DNA of 32,913 nt, from positions 1 through 32,913 of the forward strand of contig JAQXSC010000037.1 of assembly GCA_029218825.1 (NCBI GenBank), read 5' to 3'. Positions within the stretch are counted from its first letter, which is position 1. Every line of letters begins with the position of its first letter. Below, one piece after another: positions 1-6,833 of this stretch. The translations under genes were made by a program, and so were the position numbers. The notes under the pieces are model-generated. The model was not told the origin of the DNA, searched no databases, and saw only the letters and a program-made list of their open reading frames with translations. This DNA comes from Oscillospiraceae bacterium. GTDB lineage: Bacteria > Bacillota > Clostridia > Oscillospirales > Acutalibacteraceae.

Positions 1-1
1 A

Positions 2-109
2 ATCCTATCAAACAAAAAATAATAATTTATATTGCCCGCTCAGTTGCGCCCTGCGTGCGCACGAGCGATGGCTAAAGAAAGCGCACGCATATGGTGCGCG
101 CGCTTTCTT
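2..109. repeat. 108-bp GC-rich palindromic repeat, copy 1
   Basis: Nearly identical to 31372-31476: one base substitution (position 99 region) and one 3-nt indel in the AT-rich lead-in. After an AT-rich lead (ATCCTATCAAAC...) it contains two palindromes. The first uses GCTC...GAGC with TGCGC...GCGCA inside; the second uses AAGAAAGCG (about 75-83) against CGCTTTCTT (about 101-109) with CGCA/TGCG inside. Its base composition is far richer in G+C than the surroundings. It has no coding capacity, so it looks like a REP/MITE-type dispersed intergenic element. The left boundary may lie outside the window. Confidence 0.85.
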
Positions 110-124
110 GTTTAGAAGTATATT

Positions 125-571
125 ATGAAAAATAATAAAACCTTAAGAATAATTTATAAAATTCTGCTTTGTCTTTTCCCTTTTATATTAGTGGGGGGAT
201 TGATGTGGTTTGTATATTATGTGACTGCAAATTTTACTGAATACCCAAGTTGGCTTCCGGGTTGTTGGCTTTATGATTTGAGCAAATTGTTTTATAAGCC
301 GGGAATAACCTGTCCTGTCTGCGGTGCTACTCGCTCTGTTTTTGCATTGGTAAAGGGCGATATTCTGCTGTCATTAAGACAAAACCTCATGGTAATTCCC
401 TTTGCAGTTTATTTTATCCTTCTTTACCTTGAATATACCCTCAGCGTTTTCGGAGTAAAGGTAAAGAAAGTTTTTCGCAACGGATGGTTTATTTCAGTAC
501 TTATCATGGTTGCAATTATTTATTCAGTAATCAGGAATTTTGTGCCTGTATTGGCACCTGTCACAATGTGA
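125..571 (+). CDS. DUF2752 family small membrane protein
   Basis: A 148-aa membrane protein with hydrophobic helices at about residues 10-33, 88-108 and 121-137. The family signature C-P-x-C-G-x-T-R is at residues 63-70, followed by a Lys-Gly-Asp at 77-79 and an Asn-rich turn, as in DUF2752 proteins. The biochemical function of DUF2752 is unknown. The two cysteines could coordinate metal or form a disulfide, but that is inference. The ribosome site is weak (AGAAG about 9 nt upstream) and the gene starts only about 15 nt after the palindromic repeat. It is followed after 24 nt by a DUF4190 gene, probably co-transcribed. Confidence 0.8.
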   Translation: MKNNKTLRIIYKILLCLFPFILVGGLMWFVYYVTANFTEYPSWLPGCWLYDLSKLFYKPGITCPVCGATRSVFALVKGDILLSLRQNLMVIPFAVYFILLYLEYTLSVFGVKVKKVFRNGWFISVLIMVAIIYSVIRNFVPVLAPVTM

Positions 572-595
572 TTTTTTAGAAAGAGGTTATGTATT

Positions 596-943
596 ATGGA
601 ACAAAATGTAAACAATTACACAGTAGAAAACTCTCCTGCTCCTATGCGTAATAAGAGTATGGAGATTGCTACCTTGATTTTAGGTATAGCAAGTCTTGCT
701 GCAAGCAGTATCGGTGTGGGTTTAGTATGCGGTATTATCGGACTTGTCCTTGGCTCAAAGTACAAGAAAGAATATAATACTGCTAACACAATGGTAAATG
801 TTGGATACGGACTTTCAATAGGCGGTGTTATCGTAGGAGCAATCGCACTTGTATTATGGGTTTGCATACTTGGTTGCCTATGCACTTCCTTGATAGGCGT
901 AGGTATGACAGGTCTTGCGTCAAATTCACAATACTACTATTAA
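596..943 (+). CDS. DUF4190 domain membrane protein
   Basis: A 115-aa protein with a short polar N-terminus and two Gly/Ala/Ile-rich hydrophobic hairpin segments (about residues 24-53 and 68-100) separated by a basic KYKKEYN linker, the usual pattern of DUF4190 proteins. No enzymatic motif is visible and the function is unknown. Start ATG 596 has AGAGG 9 nt upstream. It sits in a two-gene unit with the DUF2752 gene and ends just before a strong intrinsic terminator. Confidence 0.75.
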   Translation: MEQNVNNYTVENSPAPMRNKSMEIATLILGIASLAASSIGVGLVCGIIGLVLGSKYKKEYNTANTMVNVGYGLSIGGVIVGAIALVLWVCILGCLCTSLIGVGMTGLASNSQYYY

Positions 944-962
944 TCACAATAAAATCAATTTG

Positions 963-996
963 CCGGATATTAGTTTTAATATCCGGTTTTCTTTTT
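963..996 (+). terminator. Intrinsic terminator after the DUF2752-DUF4190 unit
   Basis: Perfect 10-bp stem CCGGATATTA / TAATATCCGG (963-972 with 977-986), 4-nt loop, followed by TTTTCTTTTTT. Confidence 0.9.
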
Positions 997-1026
997 TGAT
1001 TTTTGTCAATACTTGGGGTGAATTGT

Positions 1027-1175
1027 AGGCCCCTTTGTGTAAAGGGGGCTGTCACGAAGTGACTGGGGGATTGTAAAATTTGACTGTTATAATAGCAGAA
1101 AAGTTATGTTCAAACCCCACAATCCCTCCGTCAAATATCAAAGATTTTTGCCACCTCCCTTTACACAAGGGAGGC
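1027..1175. mobile_element. MITE-like element with long terminal inverted repeats
   Basis: The left end (GGCCCCTTTGTGTAAAGG...) and right end (...CCTTTACACAAGGGAGGC) are imperfect inverted repeats of about 26 bp. Inside, GTCAC-GAA-GTGAC is a small hairpin, and GGGGGATTGT near 1066 pairs with ACAATCCCTCC near 1120. The whole 149 bp can fold as one long hairpin. There is no transposase, so it is a non-autonomous element. Very similar GCCTCCCTTTGTGTAAGGGAGG-type elements are familiar from gut Clostridia; that is recollection, not a search. Confidence 0.75.
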
Positions 1176-1244
1176 GTTGCTCTTGTTTTTAAATGCCGAA
1201 ATACCAAATATAATTATAAAACTTTTATATACTCACGTTGCTGC

Positions 1245-1273
1245 TTGACTTTTTAATGTATTGTTGATAAAAT
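1245..1273 (+). promoter_or_regulatory. Sigma-A promoter of the patatin operon
   Basis: TTGACT (1245-1250), 17-bp spacer, TAAAAT (1268-1273). It places the transcript start near 1280, which excludes an upstream start codon at 1261 for the following gene. Confidence 0.8.
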
Positions 1274-1314
1274 TTTTATGTATATGCTATTACAATTTGT
1301 TTAGGGGGGATATT

Positions 1315-2172
1315 TTGAACATCGGTTTAGTTATGTCCGGGGGTATGGCTAAAGGAGCCTATCAGGTAGGCGCATTAAAAGCCATAAATGAGTTTATTGA
1401 CACAAAAGAAATTGAATATATTAGTTGTTCATCTATTGCCTCTTTTAACGGTTATGCTTTTGTGAATAACAAACTTGACGTAGCACAAAAACTGTGGCAG
1501 GATATCTGCCCTGAGGGTAACAATAGACTGCTGATAAACAGCATAATGAAAAGTTCCAACATACAGGAAATTATCGGCGGACTTTACAGCCCAAAGGATA
1601 AATTCGGAAACAACCTTTATGTGTCTTTAATGGATATAAAGCACAGAGCCATTACCTATAATAACCTGTCCAAAATAGATTCAAAACTATATCCCTTGTA
1701 TTTAAAGGCAAGTGTTGCTTTTCCGATGTATAACCGCCCTGTGAAAATCGGTGAACATAGTTATTATGACGGTGCATTTGTAGATAATATCCCTATTTAT
1801 CCCTTGCTGAAACACAACCTTGATTATATAATCTGCATTTACTTTGACGATTGTTGCTACACATTTGAAAACACCTTTGTAGATAACAGAATTATAAAGA
1901 TTAATTTTCCCGGTAAAAAAGGTATGGTGGATTCCCTGTCGGTAAATCGCAAGGAAGTTGACCGAATGATTGAAACAGGCTACAAAAAAACCAAGAGCAT
2001 TTTGTCAACAGTTTTTGCAAAGGGAACGGATAATCTTGAATATATTTACGACAGTATTCAGGCGCTTAACAATAAAAGCACGAAACATAAACTGTATATT
2101 TCCGCAGATGTATTAATGACAAATTTCAACAAACTGACAAATAAACTTGCAAAGAAAAAAATAAATTTTTAG
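1315..2172 (+). CDS. Patatin-like phospholipase with altered nucleophile elbow
   Basis: A 285-aa patatin-family lipid acyl hydrolase, presumably cytoplasmic. The N-terminus MNIGLVMSGG reads into the oxyanion-hole loop G-G-M-A-K-G (residues 9-14). The catalytic Asp is in Y-D-G-A (Asp152), matching the family D-G-[GA]. The Ser40 nucleophile is retained, but the usual G-x-S-x-G elbow reads C-S-S-I-A: both flanking glycines are replaced. Activity is therefore uncertain. The start chosen is TTG 1315, with AGGGGGG at 1303-1309; the in-frame codon at 1261 falls inside the promoter. The stop codon overlaps the ribosome site of the next small gene, so the two are translationally linked. Confidence 0.85.
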   Translation: MNIGLVMSGGMAKGAYQVGALKAINEFIDTKEIEYISCSSIASFNGYAFVNNKLDVAQKLWQDICPEGNNRLLINSIMKSSNIQEIIGGLYSPKDKFGNNLYVSLMDIKHRAITYNNLSKIDSKLYPLYLKASVAFPMYNRPVKIGEHSYYDGAFVDNIPIYPLLKHNLDYIICIYFDDCCYTFENTFVDNRIIKINFPGKKGMVDSLSVNRKEVDRMIETGYKKTKSILSTVFAKGTDNLEYIYDSIQALNNKSTKHKLYISADVLMTNFNKLTNKLAKKKINF

Positions 2173-2182
2173 GAGTAGAGAT

Positions 2183-2347
2183 ATGAAAAAGTTTTTACAA
2201 AATCTATGGTTGGCAAGTAGTATAATTGCATTCTTTTCAGGAGTATTGCTTTTTGTGATTTATGCAAAAAACGCCTTTGCGTTTTTAGGTAGAACAAAGG
2301 ACAAGGCTGTTGAATTATTCATTGACGAGTTGAGCGACGATGTTTAA
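2183..2347 (+). CDS. 54-aa single-pass membrane microprotein
   Basis: This small ORF lies between the lipase and the TtcA-like gene. It has a textbook AGGAG (2171-2175) 7 nt before ATG 2183. The product starts MKKFLQNLWL, has one hydrophobic helix (about residues 10-28, Ile/Phe/Val rich), a short basic segment, and an acidic tail ending ELFIDELSDDV. Its stop overlaps the start of the next gene by 8 nt, a coupling layout that argues it is truly translated. I do not recognise the family. It may anchor or regulate its neighbours, but nothing in the sequence proves that. Confidence 0.75.
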   Translation: MKKFLQNLWLASSIIAFFSGVLLFVIYAKNAFAFLGRTKDKAVELFIDELSDDV

Positions 2348-3185
2348 TTGTGAGGATGTAGAGCGCAGTATTCGTAAAAAATTCAGCAAAACAATATGGG
2401 GCAGATTTACCGCCGCACTCCTTGAATATGAACTTCTGGAAGAGGGCGACAAAGTAGCCGTCTGTATTTCAGGGGGCAAGGATTCTATGCTTATGGCGAA
2501 ACTTTTCCAGGAACTTAAACGCCATAACAAGTATGAATTTAGCGTGGAGTACATTGTAATGGACCCGGGATATAACAAGGAAAACCGAGAAAAAATAGAG
2601 CAGAACGCAAAGGCTCTAAATGTGCCTATACACATATTTGAAACAGATATTTTCAGTTCCGTATTTAATGTGGAAAAAAATCCCTGCTACCTTTGTGCAA
2701 GAATGCGCAGAGGCAACCTCTATAAAAGGGCAAAGTCCCTTGGCTGTAATAAAATTGCATTGGGTCATCACTTTGACGACGTAATCGAAACTATCCTTAT
2801 GGGTATGCTTTACGGAGGTCAGGTGCAAACTATGATGCCAAAACTCCACAGCACTAATTTTGAGGGTATGGAACTTATCCGCCCAATGTACCTTATCAGA
2901 GAAAAGGATATTGTCCGGTGGTGCGATTACAATAATCTGAGTTTTATTAGATGCGCCTGTAAGTTTACGGAACAGATTGAAACAGAGGATAAAGAAAACA
3001 CCTCAAAACGCAAGGAAATAAAGGCTCTTATACAGGAACTTAAAAAAACAAATCCACAGGTGGAGAGCAATATTTTCCGCAGTGTGGAAAACGTGAATAT
3101 TGATACGGTAGTGTCCTACAAGCAAAGTGGAGTTGTCCACAATTTCCTTGAAACATACAGCAAAGATAAAGGCAGTTCAAATTGA
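2340..3185 (+). CDS. ttcA: TtcA-family tRNA 2-thiocytidine synthetase-like ATPase
   Basis: A 281-aa PP-loop ATPase of the TtcA group, which adenylates and thiolates cytidine-32 of some tRNAs using an iron-sulfur cluster. The PP-loop S-G-G-K-D-S is at residues 44-49. The cluster-binding pair C-Y-L-C is Cys116/Cys119, followed by the family R-x-R-R-G and then A-L-G-H-H-x-D-D. A third cysteine is available in R-C-A-C (Cys205 or Cys207). Length is close to that of enterobacterial TtcA (about 310 aa). ATG 2340 overlaps the preceding microprotein gene; no strong ribosome site is visible, so translation is probably coupled. The exact substrate in this organism is inferred. Confidence 0.8.
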   Translation: MFNCEDVERSIRKKFSKTIWGRFTAALLEYELLEEGDKVAVCISGGKDSMLMAKLFQELKRHNKYEFSVEYIVMDPGYNKENREKIEQNAKALNVPIHIFETDIFSSVFNVEKNPCYLCARMRRGNLYKRAKSLGCNKIALGHHFDDVIETILMGMLYGGQVQTMMPKLHSTNFEGMELIRPMYLIREKDIVRWCDYNNLSFIRCACKFTEQIETEDKENTSKRKEIKALIQELKKTNPQVESNIFRSVENVNIDTVVSYKQSGVVHNFLETYSKDKGSSN

Positions 3186-3200
3186 ACTGCTTTTGTTGTT
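3172..3200 (+). terminator. Terminator overlapping the end of ttcA
   Basis: GCAGTTCAA (3172-3180) pairs with TTGAACTGC (3182-3190), followed by TTTTGTTGTT. The ttcA stop codon lies inside the downstream arm. The core resembles the terminator at 18613. Confidence 0.75.
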
Positions 3201-3363
3201 CCTACCCAAACAGTCATAGTACAGAGTTTATTTATGTATATTTAATGTGTATGCAGTTTTTGAAAAGCATTGGCTTATATTTTGCGATTTCACAAAATTC
3301 CCCAAAATATTACACTATATAAATTTATTCTGCTTATTCTGTAAATTTGTGCTATTTGCCCAT

Positions 3364-3392
3364 TGAATACCAGCAGATAAATATATTATAAT
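3364..3392 (+). promoter_or_regulatory. Promoter of the fatty-acid kinase operon
   Basis: TTGAAT (3364-3369), 17-bp spacer, TATAAT (3387-3392), about 46 bases before the start of the DegV-family gene. Confidence 0.75.
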
Positions 3393-3438
3393 ATACTTTA
3401 ATGAAAAATTTTGCTATCAGAAGTTAGGAGAGAAATTT

Positions 3439-4323
3439 ATGGCAAATGTAAAAATCGTAACTGACTCTTGTTCAGATTTAGGAAAAGACATAAGAGAAAA
3501 ATATGACATCGAGTATGTAAGAATGAATACAGTTTACAAGGGCGAGGAAACTCCTGCAAGTCTTGATTGGGAGTACTACAGTCCAAAAGAACTTTACGAT
3601 ATTATGCGTAACGGAGAGAGAGTTCTGACAACACAGGTTCCCCCGGAGGAATTTAAAAATGTGTTTACAAAGTTTTTAGAGGAGGGCAACGATATTGTAT
3701 ATATCGGCTGTTCCGCTAAACTTTCAGGCTCTATTAACATCGGCACAATGGTTGCAAAAGAACTTATGGAGAAATACCCTGAAAGAACAATTAAATGTAT
3801 AGACGCTCTTAATTCCTGTATGGGCGAGGGTGCATTAACCGTTTATGCGGCTAATTTAAGAAACGAAGGTCTTTCAGCCGAGGAAATCGCAAACAAGGTT
3901 ATTGAAGTCAGATTAAATGTAAATCAGTTTGCTACAGTACATAGTTTGGAATTTCTAAAACGTGCAGGCAGAGTTACAGCTTCCTCCGCATTTTTCGGAA
4001 ATATGCTGGGTGTAAAGCCTATTCTTATTTCCGACAAAAACGGTGCAAACACACCGATTAAGAAAGTAAAGGGCAGAGAAAACTCTTTGAGAGAAATTGT
4101 AAATCAGTTAAAGGAAACAATAGTAGACGCTGAAAATCAGACAATTTTCCTTGCTCACGCTGATTGCCAAGAGGACGCAGATTTTGTAAAGTCACTTGTA
4201 GAGCAGGAAATTCCCTGCAAGGATATATATGTAAACTATATAGGACCGATTATCGGTGCGTCTGTAGGCCCCGGTACTGTGGCTCTGTTTGCTTTCGGTA
4301 AGGAAGTAACTGTTGAGGCATAA
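3439..4323 (+). CDS. DegV family fatty-acid-binding protein (FakB-like)
   Basis: A 294-aa DegV/EDD-fold protein. DegV proteins such as FakB hold a fatty acid and present its carboxylate to the kinase FakA. Visible landmarks are the N-terminal V-T-D-S-C-S-D-L (residues 7-14), I-G-C-S-A-K-L-S-G-S in the middle, and the L-K-R-A-G-R-V segment followed by G-V-K-P-I-L, all in normal order. Start ATG 3439 has AGGAGAG 6-12 nt upstream. It is 17 nt upstream of fakA and shares its operon, which strongly supports the FakB role. Acyl-chain preference cannot be read from the sequence. Confidence 0.88.
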   Translation: MANVKIVTDSCSDLGKDIREKYDIEYVRMNTVYKGEETPASLDWEYYSPKELYDIMRNGERVLTTQVPPEEFKNVFTKFLEEGNDIVYIGCSAKLSGSINIGTMVAKELMEKYPERTIKCIDALNSCMGEGALTVYAANLRNEGLSAEEIANKVIEVRLNVNQFATVHSLEFLKRAGRVTASSAFFGNMLGVKPILISDKNGANTPIKKVKGRENSLREIVNQLKETIVDAENQTIFLAHADCQEDADFVKSLVEQEIPCKDIYVNYIGPIIGASVGPGTVALFAFGKEVTVEA

Positions 4324-4340
4324 ACACAAGGAGTGGTAAA

Positions 4341-6008
4341 ATGAATGCCAACAAACTTGACGGCAAATTGTTTTTAAAACTGATACAGGGCGGAACGGAA
4401 AATCTTAAAAAGAATACCGCCATTGTAAACGATTTGAATGTATTTCCAATCCCTGACGGAGATACAGGGGACAATATGTGCAGAACCATAAGCGGCGGTA
4501 TTGACAAAGCCGTTAACTCAGAGATAACTTCAATAGGCGAGGCGTCAAGAATTCTTGCAGAGGGTATGTTGCTTTCAGCAAGAGGTAATTCCGGAGTTAT
4601 CCTTTCGCAGATTTTTGCAGGAATAGCAAAAGGCTTTGAGGGAGTTGAAACTGCCGATGTTAAATCTGTAAGTTGTGCAATGAGTTGCGGTGTGGATAAG
4701 GCATACGGCGCTGTGGTAGAGCCAACCGAGGGTACGATTCTTACGGTTGTACGTGAGGGATATGAATACGCCGACAGCCGTATCAAAGCAGACAGCACAG
4801 TAGAATCCTACCTTGAGAACTACCTTTTCGGTGCGAGAGAATCACTAAAGCACACTCCTGAAAAATTAGATGTATTAAAAAGTGCCGGTGTTGTTGACAG
4901 CGGTGGCGCAGGTCTTGTATATATTTTTGAGGGTATGGTAAACACTCTGAAAACAGGAAATATTGAATTTTCCCCTGAACCTGTTGCCGAGTATAATCCC
5001 CAAAGCACAGATATAGATTTCAGCAAGTTTAACGAAAACAGCGAACTTGAATACGGCTACTGCACAGAGTTTTTATTACAACTTCAAAACAGCAAGTGTG
5101 ACGTTAAAAATTTTGACGTAAACAATCTTATTGAGTGGCTGAAAACTATAGGAGATTCTATCGTAGCAGTTGTTACGGGAACTGTTGTAAAGGTGCACGT
5201 TCATACAATGACCCCCGGCAAGGTGCTTGATTACTGTCAGAATTTCGGCGAGTTTTTGACAATGAAAATCGAAAATATGACCCTACAGCACAACGAGGCT
5301 ACCATACAGAACAATTATACTTTTGATGAAGAAGTGGGCGAGAGAAAGCCTTTCGGCATTATTACTGTTGCCACAGGCAAGGGTATATGCGAAATGTTCA
5401 GTTCCTTAGGAGTTGATATTATACTTGAGGGCGGACAAGGTAAAAACCCCTCATCACAGGATTTTATTGACGCCTATAAAAAGGTGAATGCTGACGTTGT
5501 TTATGTTTTGCCTAATAACAGCAACATTATTATGGCGGCTCAACAGGCGGCAGATATGTTTGACAGTTCCGATATCAGAATTATCAAGACAAAAAATATC
5601 GGCGACGGCTATGCTGTAATGTCAATGCTGAATTTGGATTCAAATGACCCTGACGCTATCGAACAGGAAATGAACGACGCTATGGTAGGCGTTAAAACCG
5701 GACTTGTTACAAAATCCGTACGTGACGCAAACATCAACAATGTGGAAATTTCCGCAGATGATTATATCGGCTTTACAGACAAAGAAATGTTAGTGTCCAA
5801 TAATGATAAAATGATAACCGCTTTGTCACTTCTTGAAAAATTGGAACTTGCAAATTGTGAAATTTTGATTGCAATTTATGGTTCAAATATTACGGAAGAA
5901 GAAAAAAATATATTCAAGTCAAAGGTTAGCGAAAAATTCCCCAGAGTTGAAGTCTGCGACATAGACGGAGGACAAGAGGTTTACGACTTCCTGTTGATTG
6001 TAGAATAA
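4341..6008 (+). CDS. fakA: Fatty acid kinase FakA (DAK2 / YloV family)
   Basis: A 555-aa cytoplasmic kinase that phosphorylates fatty acid bound to FakB, giving acyl-phosphate. The N-terminal DhaL/DAK2-type nucleotide domain has the Mg-binding motif F-P-I-P-D-G-D-T-G-D-N (Asp39, Asp41, Asp44) and S-A-R-G-N-S-G-V-I-L-S-Q. The middle and C-terminal YloV domains follow, with H-V-H-T near 300 and a full-length C-terminus. ATG 4341 has AAGGAGTGG upstream. It is in an operon between a DegV-family gene and plsY, so donor, kinase and acyltransferase are encoded together. Confidence 0.92.
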   Translation: MNANKLDGKLFLKLIQGGTENLKKNTAIVNDLNVFPIPDGDTGDNMCRTISGGIDKAVNSEITSIGEASRILAEGMLLSARGNSGVILSQIFAGIAKGFEGVETADVKSVSCAMSCGVDKAYGAVVEPTEGTILTVVREGYEYADSRIKADSTVESYLENYLFGARESLKHTPEKLDVLKSAGVVDSGGAGLVYIFEGMVNTLKTGNIEFSPEPVAEYNPQSTDIDFSKFNENSELEYGYCTEFLLQLQNSKCDVKNFDVNNLIEWLKTIGDSIVAVVTGTVVKVHVHTMTPGKVLDYCQNFGEFLTMKIENMTLQHNEATIQNNYTFDEEVGERKPFGIITVATGKGICEMFSSLGVDIILEGGQGKNPSSQDFIDAYKKVNADVVYVLPNNSNIIMAAQQAADMFDSSDIRIIKTKNIGDGYAVMSMLNLDSNDPDAIEQEMNDAMVGVKTGLVTKSVRDANINNVEISADDYIGFTDKEMLVSNNDKMITALSLLEKLELANCEILIAIYGSNITEEEKNIFKSKVSEKFPRVEVCDIDGGQEVYDFLLIVE

Positions 6009-6026
6009 TTGAATGGAGGTAGTACA

Positions 6027-6680
6027 ATGGAAAATATAGTTTATCTTATTGCGGCGGCATTAATTCCCTATCTGGTGAATGGAATTAACCCTGCCATTGT
6101 AATGTCAAAGATGATTTACCATAAGGATATTCGTACCTTAGGCAGTAAAAATCCCGGCTTTACAAATTTTAAGAGAGTATTTGGTAATCGTTATGCCTGG
6201 TTTGTGTTTTTCTTTGATATTCTCAAGGCTTTAATTCCTATTTTGGCTTTTCGCTATATTTTTGAAACCGATACAACCCTTGGGGGTCAATTCGGTGCGG
6301 CTTATTCGGGACTTTTCTCTATGCTGGGTCACGTTTTCCCTGTATGGTACAAGTTCAAGGGCGGTAAGGGCTTTCTTGTAGGAGCAGCAGCAATCGGCTG
6401 TATTGACTGGAAAACAGGACTTGTTGCGTTGGCTATTATGCTTGTTTTACTTGCAATCACACGATATATGTCCTTGTCGGTAATTATTTCATCCCTGTCC
6501 TGTCCGCTGTCATTACTGTATTTCTGCTCTCCGTCATTGACTGTGGAAATACTGTGTATCATATGTGTTGCTCTGTTAATTATAAGGCACAAGGATAACA
6601 TCAAACGACTTTTCAAAGGAACAGAATCAAAGTTTAGTTTGGGAAAATCATCTGATTCAAAAGTTGAAAACAATAACTAA
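6027..6680 (+). CDS. plsY: Glycerol-3-phosphate acyltransferase PlsY
   Basis: A 217-aa integral membrane acyltransferase that moves the acyl group from acyl-phosphate to glycerol-3-phosphate. Motif 1 G-S-K-N-P-G-F-T-N is at residues 39-47 (family G-S-x-N-x-G-x-T-N) and motif 2 G-H-x-F-P-V...F-K-G-G-K-G at 101-115. About five or six membrane helices are present, with a basic hydrophilic C-terminus. The start is ATG 6027, not the TTG at 6009, because GGAGG is at 6015-6019. It lies 18 nt after fakA. The operon order FakB-FakA-PlsY matches the biochemical order of exogenous fatty-acid incorporation. Confidence 0.9.
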   Translation: MENIVYLIAAALIPYLVNGINPAIVMSKMIYHKDIRTLGSKNPGFTNFKRVFGNRYAWFVFFFDILKALIPILAFRYIFETDTTLGGQFGAAYSGLFSMLGHVFPVWYKFKGGKGFLVGAAAIGCIDWKTGLVALAIMLVLLAITRYMSLSVIISSLSCPLSLLYFCSPSLTVEILCIICVALLIIRHKDNIKRLFKGTESKFSLGKSSDSKVENNN

Positions 6681-6682
6681 AG

Positions 6683-6704
6683 GAGTGGCGAAAGCCACTC
6701 TTTT
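6683..6704 (+). terminator. Terminator after plsY
   Basis: Seven-bp stem GAGTGGC / GCCACTC (6683-6689, 6694-6700) closed by a GAAA loop and followed by TTTT. Confidence 0.8.
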
Positions 6705-6728
6705 CTATATTTAGACTACATATTTCCT

Positions 6729-6758
6729 ACCAACTATCACAAAATAACTGCCAACTGT
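6729..6758 (+). promoter_or_regulatory. Putative LytTR-type operator (direct repeat), unit 1
   Basis: Two 9-bp direct repeats, ACCAACTAT (6729-6737) and GCCAACTGT (6750-6758), with a 21-bp period (12-bp gap). On the other strand they read ATAGTTGGT and ACAGTTGGC, one mismatch each from the published LytTR consensus [TA][AC][CA]GTTN[AG][TG]. They lie about 10 bp upstream of the -35 of the adjoining promoter. The same arrangement recurs at 8430-8459. Confidence 0.55.
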
Positions 6759-6768
6759 AACATTTTGG

Positions 6769-6796
6769 TTGAAATACTTTTGAATTGTGTTATAAT
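6769..6796 (+). promoter_or_regulatory. Promoter of the first GT-C paralog
   Basis: TTGAAA (6769-6774), 16-bp spacer, TATAAT (6791-6796), directly downstream of the direct repeats. Confidence 0.7.
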
Positions 6797-6833
6797 ACTT
6801 TAAATAAATAATCTGTTCAAAGGATTTATTATT

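Larger units (their letters stand above)
944..1314. other. Intergenic region: terminator, MITE-like element, promoter
   Basis: This 371-base gap contains, in order, the terminator at 963-996, a MITE-like inverted-repeat element at about 1027-1175 and a sigma-A promoter at 1245-1273. I see no credible gene. The short antisense ORF that crosses it is a by-product of the palindrome. Confidence 0.8.

Noticed and set aside
828..1055. 75-aa antisense ORF reaching into the MITE-like element
   Set aside because: Runs through a terminator and repeat; no ribosome site.
1261..1314. N-terminal extension of the patatin ORF from 1261
   Set aside because: It overlaps the promoter; the AGGGGGG site points to TTG 1315.
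4250..4798. 182-aa antisense ORF across fakB/fakA
   Set aside because: Mirror frame of strongly supported genes; Ser/Pro-rich translation and no ribosome site.
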